Part shown: in pieces, positions 11,399-22,300 of the stretch
How positions within the stretch are numbered: position 1 is the first letter of the stretch
Layout: every line of letters begins with the position of its first letter
Origin: Crambe crambe
Taxonomy: Eukaryota > Porifera > Demospongiae > Poecilosclerida > Crambeidae
Direction of reading: 5' to 3'
Assembly (NCBI GenBank): GCA_963924555.1
Contig: OZ004592.1
Coordinates: 3,906,001 to 3,970,000, forward strand
DNA length: 64,000 nucleotides
Program-made: the position numbers and the translations under genes
The notes under the pieces: generated by a model
Databases searched by the model: none
Told to the model about the DNA's origin: nothing
Seen by the model: the letters and a program-made list of their open reading frames with translations, nothing else

Positions 11399-11545
11399 AA
11401 GCCACACACTTAGAGAAACAAACCACACACTGTAAACAGCTGCAATAATTTGGCGCAACGCGCATGGTCCGCGCGCGAATAATTGTTTCCAATCCTGTGT
11501 ACGTAGTCTAATTATCTAAGATTACACGGAACAGGATTGGAAACT

Positions 11546-12806
11546 CCCCAAATTCGCGGACTATCCGTGCCATAGCGCGCGCGGCCTGCTATGCTCACAA
11601 TTGCGGCCTAGTTAAAAGTCAAACAGGCTTCTTTATAATCTAGCTACGTAGCTATCTGAAAGATAGTCTTCTTATAGAGAAAAACACAAACAGGACTGAT
11701 ATTTTTTGGAGTTGCTGTTTGTTGACTTGGATGATGATAGGAAGAGGTGGATGCACAAAATGTGGGGTTATTCTGTGACTTGTAAACTATTTACAATACG
11801 AGTACACATTTTAAATGCTCACCCTTATATCATTCTCTGATATCCCACTGAAATTCAACATTCCCTTCTTGCTCTTCTGATCTTTAAGCTGATCATGGTG
11901 CATGACCCAGCAATGGCCCAGTAATCTGCCTCTGACTTTGCAGGCAGAAATTGCTTCCACTCTCTTCTTTCACTGGTTATATCTCACATTTTGTAAGGTG
12001 AGGCAATTATTAGTTGTAACGAACTGCACTGCCCACTCCCTGGGTATACTGGACTGTGATCTTGTCAACATGGTGTATAAACTCTTGGCAGAGGAGCTCA
12101 GTAGATGGAATGTGGGATTTGGATAATCAGAGATGTGTCATCTTCTCTTTTTCTCTTCCTCTTGTGGTTCTTTCTTGTATCAAATATCAATTTTCTTCTA
12201 GCTACTCATCCTTGTCTAATGATAATAGCCTATGCCTAGCTAGCTAGCTATTTTCATGACAATTTTATAGTGCACAACATTATACTTCGAAGTTCTACTC
12301 GTTTCATTCCAATAGTAATGCTGTTACTGCTTCCATACATATTCAAATGAACATACATTTCTCTTATTTTTATAGTGTTTTTGTTACACAAAGATAATGA
12401 CCATTAAACGAGTTATAACAGAATTCATACATAAGAAAGTCATTTAATCCAGTAGTTCATACCTCAATGCATGCAATTTATACTTGCTAAAACTTTAATG
12501 CTATCTCCTAACTAGAGAAAATGTGACACAAAACATTTCAGCCATGAAGTAAGGTCACTAAACAGTCCTCCAACTCTCGTATGGTTACTGCTTTCTCACC
12601 TGCAATAAGAAAAGATGATCGTGGTAAGTTCCGTGCATGTTTCACGGACAGTCCTGGCCTAGCAAACTGTAGCACGCTTTGCAAAAACCACAAAACCACA
12701 AGACAGAGCGTCTACAATATCGCCTAAAACCATGACAACGGAGCGAAAATGCTATGGCAAGGATTGTCCGTTTACAATTATATTAGGCCTATGGGCGCAC
12801 GTGACG
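11546..12806. other. Interior of element E, no gene supported
   Basis: Only short frames occur. The stretch contains (ctag)n patches around 12236-12252 and CG-rich subterminal sequence near both ends. Confidence 0.5.
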
Positions 12807-12832
12807 AGTTTCCAATCCTGTTCCGTGTAATC

Positions 12833-12895
12833 AGAGAGCGCGGTAGCGCTCTCTATGTAGGGATGACCTATGACCCTCCATAGGACTAATACAAA
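12833..12895. repeat. Terminus of a 'TAGGGATGACC' MITE family
   Basis: agagagcgcggtagcgctctct is a palindrome followed by tagggatgacctatgaccctcc. The same tail occurs on the other strand near 40690-40730, and relatives lie at 45995-46045, 49835-49850, 32308-32330 and 59008-59030. Confidence 0.45.
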
Positions 12896-13379
12896 ATGAA
12901 GTTGGAGACTAAGTCCGGGGGCGTACTGTTAATTACAAAGTAGGGGAGTAGACTATGGGAGATTTCCTTTTTCTTGTGATGTGCACATGGGAAATTCATC
13001 AACCTGAGATCTTCTACCGCTATCAGGAGCATATTAAAACATTTCAGCTAGCTACGATCTTCATTTGACATAAAGATAGCTAGTATGAGCTTGATTGCAT
13101 GGCCATGAATTCTACACAACAGGCCCTTTTGACAGTGACACTGGCTGCATGACTTCTTTGAAGTCACTGTTCAAGTACAATAAGATTAAGAGATTGTCCC
13201 ACTCGCTTTGCAACTTGATTTATCAATAGCAATGTACTGTAAATGAAACTGCTGTCGCATCGTCTTCTACCTTGGGTGGGTAAGGGTCGCCACTACGCCA
13301 GACTATCTAGCTAGCTAGCTCTATCTATGCAACGATCTTTCCCTACCTCCTTGAACTTGAACCTTTATCAAATCTCTAA

Positions 13380-13572
13380 TATCAATAATCTATTCAATAC
13401 TCGATAATCGGGTCAGTCAATCATTAGCTAAAAATCAATAATCAATTCAATACTCGATAATCGGGTCAGTCAATCATTAGCTAAAAATCAATAATCAATT
13501 CAATACTCGATAATCGGGTTAGTCAATCATTAGCTAAAAATCAATAATCGATTCAATACTCGATAATCGGCC
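13380..13572 (+). repeat. 53-bp minisatellite, ~3.6 copies
   Basis: The unit contains attcaatactcgataatcgg followed by gtcagtcaatcattagct. It lies ~140 bp upstream of gene copy 1 and outside the duplicated block. Confidence 0.85.
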
Positions 13573-13712
13573 AGTCGTTAATCCGGACTACAACCGGATT
13601 TTGTCGCGGTTGGTATTCCATAGTTACCAGACCCTTGCGCTGGAGTTCCGGAAGTGCCTGGGGCTGGCTACGCCAGACTAACTAAAGCTTCGGTTCGGGC
13701 TTAGTGTGAATC

Positions 13713-14325
13713 ATGGGGAACAAGTGCAACAAGGAGAAACGACCCGATCTTGATCCCTCTATCCCCTCAGGGGGTGTTCCTTCTTCTTCAAGTACGAGAC
13801 CAAATGATCATCCTTCTCCTAACGCTGGGCTTAGCAATTCTTCTTCAAAGTCTGATAATGAGTCCAGTAATTCTTCTCCACTAAAAACTGACTCTTCTTC
13901 TGACCCTCCCCCTCCAAACGCTGTGCTGAGTGTTCCTGCCCCAAGGACTCTGTCAAGTGAGCCTCCCCCTCCAAGCTCTGTGGCGAGCGTTCCTGCACCA
14001 AGGACTCTGCCAAGTGACCCTCCCCCGCCAAACGCTGTATCGAGTGTTCCTGCACCAAGGACTCTGTCAAGTGACCCTCCCTCTCCAAGCTCTGTGGTGA
14101 GCGTTCCTGCACCGAGGACTCTGCCAAGTGAGCCTGCCCCTCCAAGCGCTGTGCCGATTGTTCCTGCACCAAGGACTCTGCCACCCCCTCCAAACATTAA
14201 GCCTAGTAACCGTCGTTCTCCAAAGTCCAAGGTCAGAAATGCAGGGCCTCCTTCACCATGGACTGGACGAAAAGTCTCTAGACAAGAGAGACGAAGAATT
14301 GAAAGAATTAAGCGCAAGTCCAAAG
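13713..14325 (+). CDS. Exon 1, paralogue 1: Gly-2 N-terminus and Pro-rich repeats
   Basis: Starts MGNKCNKEK. It ends in a basic patch (RQERRRIERIKRKSK) just before donor AAAG|GTAGCT, phase 1. The start is fixed by identity with paralogue 2 and the Gly-2 context. Confidence 0.82.
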
Positions 14326-17300
14326 GTAGCTACATAACGTTCATGCCTTACCTCATTGGTCTTACTTACCTTTTACCAATTTAAGGGGTGATGAGTTTGG
14401 TTGTCATCTTTTAGTTCCCAAGTAGAGAAATGTATTTTACCTGTCCCATTTTCTCAAACACGATTAAAACTAAATTTTAATCTGTAGTGTATATGGATTT
14501 TTGGGATCGATGATGGGAAGTAGTCCAATCACAATATCCTTACATCATGTGGTAACATGGATGGTCCCTTATGCATCCCTTTTTGTATGCCTGCACAAGC
14601 ATAAGGCTAGCTATGGCAAAAAATTATATGGATTTCTTATTAATGGTGAACCCACTAAGTTCTGCCCTAGAATTATCATCATAAAATAACAACAACAATA
14701 ACAACAAAAAATAAGCAACAACAAAACCCACCAAAAAACCACAACATGATAACCTTGAAGAACAGTGGGCAAAATAAACACTCTCATAATACTTCTACGA
14801 TTGAGTGGATTGACTTGAGATAACAGCTGTTCATAAATAATATCATAAAAGTGAAAATAGTGCATGTAGTAGTAGATTTGTTTCATAGGTCCCTGTAGCT
14901 CAAATATTTGCGTTGAAGAATAAATTTGAAATAAATGTCTGAACAGTTAAAGTAGCATGGTATCTCCAACCCTTGAATCTTCTGTGTCCATTCAATATCA
15001 TACCCACTCTTCTTAAAATAGAGGATATTTTCATTGACAAATTTAATTGTCCTGCTTTCTTGCTACCGGTTCTTTCTCACGTATGAACATTTAACTGACT
15101 GCTACCACCCAGATTTCAATATAATCTATGACAGATTTGTTGCACTCTTTCTCTCTACTTGTGGAGCTAAGTTATTGCACTGATACTAAGACTATAGTTG
15201 ATTCAAATGGAGTGATCTGACTGGTCAGTTGCAGGGCTCTTATTTCACTTAGTGCCCATCGTCCTTGGCAGTGGGCACTATGTGATCCAGTCTCAGGCCC
15301 TAAGTAGTGACCTCGCTGTGCTCAATCACTACAGCCCAGGGCCTTCAGGTCTCTTAAATGCCGTATATCCATTGGTCTCGGTGTCTAACTATTTTAGCCA
15401 GTGAAGAATGATATTGTGTGTGTTTTGGGAGATAGAAATCAGTTGGGGAGCATATATATGAATAACGGGGAGGGAATTTTTTTCCCCCCCCCCCCCCCCC
15501 CCCCCAAATTGATAACAAAGAGAAAGGTGTTGTCAAAATTGGTCTTACTTGATGGAGACTTAGAGGAATAAACATTTAGGAGGTACATTATGGAAAGTAC
15601 AGAACCATGTACCTAGGCCCATTATTGCACCTATGGTAAATAAATCATCATACCATGCAGAATAACTTTCCCTCTGTAGCATGATGTGGTGTGTTATAGG
15701 GTTCTGTTCAAGTGTCCTGAGTTAGAGAGTTATGACTTTCAGTGTTGAGTGTCAGTACCACTATGTACAGACCAGTGTACATTTAATGTTTTGCTTATTT
15801 ATTTCCAGCTCCTCCACTCAGTGTGGAAAATGTCATGACAGTCCTAGAAACCCTTCCATGGAGGAAGGTTGGTAACATGCTGTTTGTCCCTTACTCCAAG
15901 CTTGATGCAATAGGTGCTGACCACACAACAGACGAGGGGAAAAAAGGAGCAGTGATAAGATATTGGCTGTTGAGGGATCCGTACGCCTCCTGGAGGAGGC
16001 TTATAGATATGCTTGACAGGGAAGATAAGTTTGACATGGCAGACCAGATACGGAACTATGCAGAGAAGCAAACAGGTCAGTAACCACATCAAATAGTTGG
16101 TCCCCTCAATTAATGTACTGTATATAGCTTGAGTGAAAGCATAGTGGGAATGACTTTACTATGATCACCCTCTCCTTGTTTGTGTGAGTGAGTAACTGTT
16201 GAAGTCACATAGTTGTACTGTCTACTTTGGACTGTAGGAACATAATATTATGTTATAGGCATGGGTATGGTGAAAGTCTGTCCACTTGTGTCCCCGGAGT
16301 CCCAGGAATGGGATAATAGTAGGACACTTGAGTGTACAATTTAAAATTAGGACTGACTCTCCAAGACTGTCCCTTATTGTCAGTCTATTGAATTAGCTAG
16401 TGTTGTTATAGCAACCTCAACCTGTAGCTCCAATAGTAACTACTCCCCCTGATGAAACAATTTTTTCCCAAATATAAACACACAGCTACATACTTATTTG
16501 AGTGCACTGGGTTTAGCTAGTGTGGTATGAGCAAGACTCTACGTACATCCAGATGTCAAGACATTTCAGTTGGAGTATAATAATGATATATGTGTAGTAC
16601 ATCCCCTAGCCCTCGCTATATGCACCAGTGCAGTACAGTTGTTTTTTATCCAGAGAGAAATCTAGCTAGCTGCTACCAGTAGCTACTGTATCTCTGCCAT
16701 CGCTATCAATGGCTGAAACTTACACAAAAGGGTCAATGAATGAAGGTTATCAAAGCCAAACCATGAATAGAAGAGCTGCATTGCGTGAGTGGACTGACTA
16801 ACTTTCAAGATCCTTTATGTAACAGTGATAAAATAGTTGGACATGTACCTTTGACTGTTCTCCAATTTGAATAATGTCTCTAGAAATGGCGCACTGTTAT
16901 GTTATTTTGAAGGATCTGTTAATCTGAAGAGCCTATAAATATTATCAAGAGCATTAATTTGTTATAGCATTACATTACATTTTATCCAAGAAGATGCTGA
17001 CTCCAAAGAACATTCTTGAGAAAAAAGTTTAACTTTTTCCTTGAGGCAGACACCATGACCCCACTTACCTCTATGCAAAAACTGTAGAGTGATCAGATGC
17101 TTGGACATGTTTCATAGTTCTTTAGATGTTGACTAGAAACTGGTATTCATAATGGCTGCTGGCTTCTAAAACAGCAACGGGGCCAAGGATTAGAAGTATA
17201 GTCCAGACTATTATAGAGGTAGGCAGCTTTATAAAAATAATGGATAACTACTAAAAATTATTAATGAGCAAACATGACTTACTTATGGGTGACCAAATAG

Positions 17301-19353
17301 GCCTAACATTCAGATTTCCATCCCCTTATTTATATGGACATCATCACACAGAATGTAGTACTTCTCCTATGACTCAACTGCAATGTATGTGTTGTAGATC
17401 CAAAGAATAATCACATGCAATTTTATAGACTCGAAGGCCAGAAAATTTTGCTGAGAATTTAATTTAACTCTCCTGTGAATAACTGTATTTATTATTATAA
17501 AGGTTACGAAAGTTGTGGTTGATGCTAGCGGTATCAGCAGTGGTCAAAATTATTGTGATACTGAACGTCTTTCTTCCAAATTTCATTTTCATTGACATTC
17601 TTTGAAACTGTGAAAGCATTTCTTCTAAGTATTTTAGACGAGTGTTCTCTCTGAATGCTATGGTACATACTTGAAAAATGAGTATAATTGAAATTTACTT
17701 CACGAAAGTGCATATACAATATTTCCTGCCAGCTTCAGCCCTGCTTGCATATTTTTATTACAGACTTTTAATGGGGAAAGAGATTCTAGTCCCAACTATC
17801 TACTTGGTTATATTATTTGGATTTGGTGTAATCTTGTCCCCCAGACCCCAGCCTCACCTGTCACAGTTTGTTGACTGCTCTGGACACTGTGAAGAATGCA
17901 AAGGACAATGATGAGATTGAGAACAGTGTTGATGGTATTTTGGAGGATGTACTTATAATACCACCACACAAGAGTAAGGAGATGAGGTCATATTATGCAG
18001 ATGAGGAAGATTATAGAAAGAAACTTGTGGAATACTTCATAACAATATCTCCATGGGCTAGTTGGAATCATGTCGCAGGGGGACTTCTCGGCTATGAACA
18101 TCATGGAGCTCTTGAAAAAGTCAAGGGGAATGTTAAAGTTGATAAAGGTGGGTGTGTGGTAGATGAGGAGGAGAGATATGGGATATACTAATCCTCAGAG
18201 TGAGTGTGAACTCTCTTTATTTAGTGATCAAACATGCTCCATAGAGAAAATACAAAATTGGATTCAGTATGTAATTGCTGCTCTAAATGTTTCTCCCTGT
18301 TATATCACACATGTCCAAGATTACCTCGTGTGACAATAGAATCTCTCATGCTTAGTAATATGCCAGTCCATCCCTACTTGTACTCCTTAGTCAAGGACCA
18401 ACCCAGCTAGTCTGTCTAAGTTACTGATCACTTTTTGTAAAGGGTCGGGCTCGCAAGACTAGTCCATTCCAATGTGTCACATATTACACTCTCAATTCTA
18501 AGCCAAAAACAAATGTCCTGGTTGATCCCAAATTACATCAGAGAGTTGGTAGTGGTAATAAATAATTCAATGTGACATATGGAAGACAATGTTCAATGAT
18601 GGAATGGGGTGGTTATGAATCAATAATTTTGGTAAGGGGTCATCACTCACAAAATGGTGTCTACTCGCAACAGTGTGTAATCCAACCTCTTGATTGCTTG
18701 ATGGCAAAGAATTGTTGATTTCCGCTCTGGTAAGACCAAAGTAAATGTAGCCATATACATGATGTGGAGAAGCAGTTAATGTTGTACTTGGTATGTAATT
18801 AACATTATTACATATGATCTTGTACATATGACTGGTCTGCTGTAACAGTTGAACCTCTCTTAATTGTTGGGCTTGTTGAGGTCAAGGTCTCAATAATGAT
18901 GATCTAGCTATTAAAACTCTCCCTCCCCTGTTTGTAGTTTGATAGTTAGCTAGTGGAGGAGTCACTTTTCCCAAGTAAGTATTTGGAGTTTCCTGATACC
19001 GAAATTATGTGTAGCTTGTAAGAAAGTCTCAGCCTTGGAGGTGTTGTATTTTATAAACTCAAGTGCTGTGAATACATTGACCTCTGACCCTATATCTTCC
19101 ATTATGGACTAAGCTGACCCCATATACCAGGTTGGTCTATTAATTAATTAGAGTCATTTCCAAATCAGAAAGGCCAATCAAAATCATGCAGAGTGATTAA
19201 GATTATCCTCTGTTAAGCATAGAGTACCACTGAGCAATTATTCTATTGTATAGCTATTGGACAAATTAGAAATCCAAAGCTTGACACTGAGTTTAACCAA
19301 ATTGAATATATCTAACACCAATAGGATTTTTGCCTCGGCACCAAAGTGCAAGT

Positions 19354-19384
<31 letters not shown>

Positions 19385-22300
19385 ATGGTTCCAAACATAT
19401 GAAGGGAGATGTAAAAAAATGGCACTTTTTTCACTTTTTTCACATTTATCTTTTTTTCTTTGGAACTATACCCCCCCTTGAAATCCCTTCATTCATTCAA
19501 AGCAGCTAGGCCCATAGAAGCTATGATAGGAGTATCAAAGGCCTCCTAAGTATGTGGTAATTTAAAAGAATTTTTTTATTTAATGAGGTCATGTCAGGTC
19601 TTCCATATATGGGGGGTGTAAAGTTGTAACTAAGTACACTATTGGAAAGCTCTCAAAGAGAGCTCTCTTTTGAGACCTAAATCAAGCTTATAGGGGGTAG
19701 TATAATGAAGATATGGACGTTTTAAAATTTTTATTTTTTATGGTGTAGGACACCCTTTGAGCAATTATTCTATTGTATAGCTATTGGACAAATTAGAAAT
19801 CCAAAGCTTGACACTGAGTTTAACCAAATTGAATATATCTAACACCAATAGGATTTTTGCCTCGGCACCAAAGTGCCGAGGTACTGTGCTGGAAGCGACT
19901 ATGATCGGCAATGGTGGTACGTTTCATGCACACGTGCAATGATGCACGATGATGCGTATTGAGCACGTGCATTAATTTAGCTCTGCGCTTAGTAGCTAGC
20001 TAGACATACAGTACTAAGGACAAACAGACAGGCTCAGGCTCGCAGTCCACTTAGTGCTGATGCTTCTTGGCCGTCTTTTACCAACAAATCAAGCCCATTA
20101 TCACATGCAGAGAACTGACTAAAAGACAGCAGTGAACAAAAACAACAGAGATTGCAGTGTACACGAACTAGTGATCGTTTGAAGTGTCAAAGAGAGAGCC
20201 ATGGTGAAGGAGAATCTCAGAACTAAGACTTTAAGGCTTCCAAACAATGAGAGAATCCAGTACACATACTTCAATCAAGCTATGCTTGAGAATAACCATT
20301 AAACAGCAGTTCCAAATCGTTGAACAGCAAAAATACTAGCTGTGTAAATACTAATCTTACTACAATATAAGCCATGTTGCTCAGTGTGCACTCTCCACAG
20401 AAAAGAAGCTATTTTGGCAACATTTTGTAGAAACATTTGACCCCACAACCCCCTGCACTTTTCATATGCCCATGCAGCAAGTGTTCAGCAATTCCAAACA
20501 TAATCATCCTTGTAGGACTCTGGCTTCAAGCCGGTGATCCTTCAGTGTATCTTTATTGTCTACTATATACCACTGTCACGTCATATTCACTGTAAAGCAT
20601 TTAAAATAAATAAACATAGAAAGGTTGCACTTAAGTGCCGAGGCATTCCTAGTCTTTTTAAAAGACTATTTATTCAATGTTGTTATTGTTCATGTTCTCT
20701 CTTACAGACCCCTCCCTTAACCTCACTAATCTCACTAAGCTGTTGGAGGATGTGGAGGATTGGGATGATGTAGGTAAATGTCTTGCCATCCCTGACTCAG
20801 TGCGTGATATCAGCAAACAACACTCCAGTATGTCCCAACGTAAGGAAGCTTGCTGGGAATGGTACCTGAATAACCACCCATCCCCATCGTGGCATGACAT
20901 AGCATATGCTCTATATATGAATGAGGAGCATGAAGTGCTGGAAGTGTTAAAGAGTCAGTACCTCAAAGGTGGGTTGCATATTGTAAGTGGTATGACATGA
21001 TCAGTGGTACTATAAGTGTACGTATATACTATAGAGCCATGCATGTGATTAACCTCAGTGCATGCAAGTGTGTATCTGTGTATCTGTGACATCCACCACA
21101 CTGCCAGTAGTGATTAGAGCGCTTCAATTTCAGCCTTAACGATGTCCAGACGATACTCTCCAGTGTTTAAAATGAGCTGATTTCGGAAAAGGCTTTATTC
21201 CGGCAAGAAGGGCAGCTCCTTACTTAGCCTCGTACCCAGGCCTTTTCCTTTTCGGGGGGAGGGGAGGAAAAGGGCCTGGTATAGATTGCATGCGCATGCG
21301 CCAAATCCAATGAATTCCTTGGGCTCCGTTACATTTTTAGTAGTCTACCGTTACACGTGACGACAAAAATCATTACGTCATTCGACTTATTTCGAGAAGA
21401 TGGCTGAGAGTTCATGCCAAGATTCTTTTGATTCTGCTGTTGCGTATGGTCTTGCTACGCTCGCCTCCCCTCATCTCACCCTCAAAAGAGAACAGTTACT
21501 ATCAGTGAAAGCTGTGTACGATGGGAAAGACGTGTTCGTGTTGCTATACCGACGGGGTTTGGGAAGAGCCTCTGCTACCAGATTCTCCCTTTTGTCTTCG
21601 ATCATAAGCTTGGTTTGATAGGCTCAGACAGGAATAGCGCTGTTCTGATTATTTCTCCGCTAATTTCACTGATGGTGGACCAGGTCCAGAGTTTGAGAAT
21701 TACCGTACTCGATGGATTTAAAGCGCCACTGTAATATAAGGGCCACTTTATAAATTTCTTTTTTCTTTCCTTTGCAATTAAAGCGCCAAGCGCAATTTGA
21801 ATTATTTTTGGGTGGTGCTTACTGATTTAAGGCCAACTTGCAACTTGACATGATGTCTCAGACTCTGCACAATATTTCAAGAAGAGTTTTGAATTGGCCC
21901 CACTGACTGTTTCAGAAGGCCTACGCAATAAGGCAGGAACAAGCCAGCCAAAACAGAAGTGCCCAGTTGGTAGGCCTAGAAAGAGAACTAGAATTGATGA
22001 ATCACCTGATCAGGCTAGTGTTCCAGTACCATTACGGAGGCCTGAAGATCCTGTTGGAGACAGAGTTGGGGAGAAGGAAGCTGTTGTCACATCTCAGGCT
22101 ACACCTTCATGTGAACAGCAAAGTAAGTTTAAGTTAGAATCTAAGACTAAATAGCTAGCTACTGGCCTTATGCTGTAGGTCCTATAAAATAAATGAGGAC
22201 ACGGTACACCAGGGCTCAAAAGGCTAAAGTTGCACGCTATGCCAGGTTCCATGGGTCGAGAGCAGCAGCACGTCACTATTCTATTCACCATAAAAATGCT

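Larger units (their letters stand above)
9204..11520. mobile_element. DNA transposon 'D', 36-bp TIRs, 7-8-bp target duplication
   Basis: The 36-bp TIR (9204-9239) begins CTTAGATAATTAGACTACG and is perfectly inverted at 11485-11520. ATTACAC flanks both sides (9197-9203 and 11521-11527); with a shift of one base the duplication is the 8-bp GATTACAC, which is hAT-like. The element holds a decayed minus-strand coding fragment (10134-10495) and a 196-bp tandem duplication. Confidence 0.78.
9196..12832. mobile_element. DNA transposon 'E' (non-autonomous), interrupted by element D
   Basis: Its 26-bp TIR begins GATTACACGGAACAGGATTG at ~11520-11545 and is inverted perfectly at 12807-12832. The first bases, GATTACAC, are also present at 9196-9203, on the other side of element D, so D landed within E's left TIR. 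E alone is about 1.3 kb, contains no convincing protein and has no clear target duplication at its outer ends. Its interior shares cgcggactatccgtg and cacgtgcgcccat with D, so the two are related families. Confidence 0.7.

Noticed and set aside
13808..14323. Long minus-strand frame rich in Gly (GGGGSLDRVLGAGTL repeats)
   Set aside because: It is the complement of the Pro-rich coding minisatellite; openness comes from the 57-bp unit.
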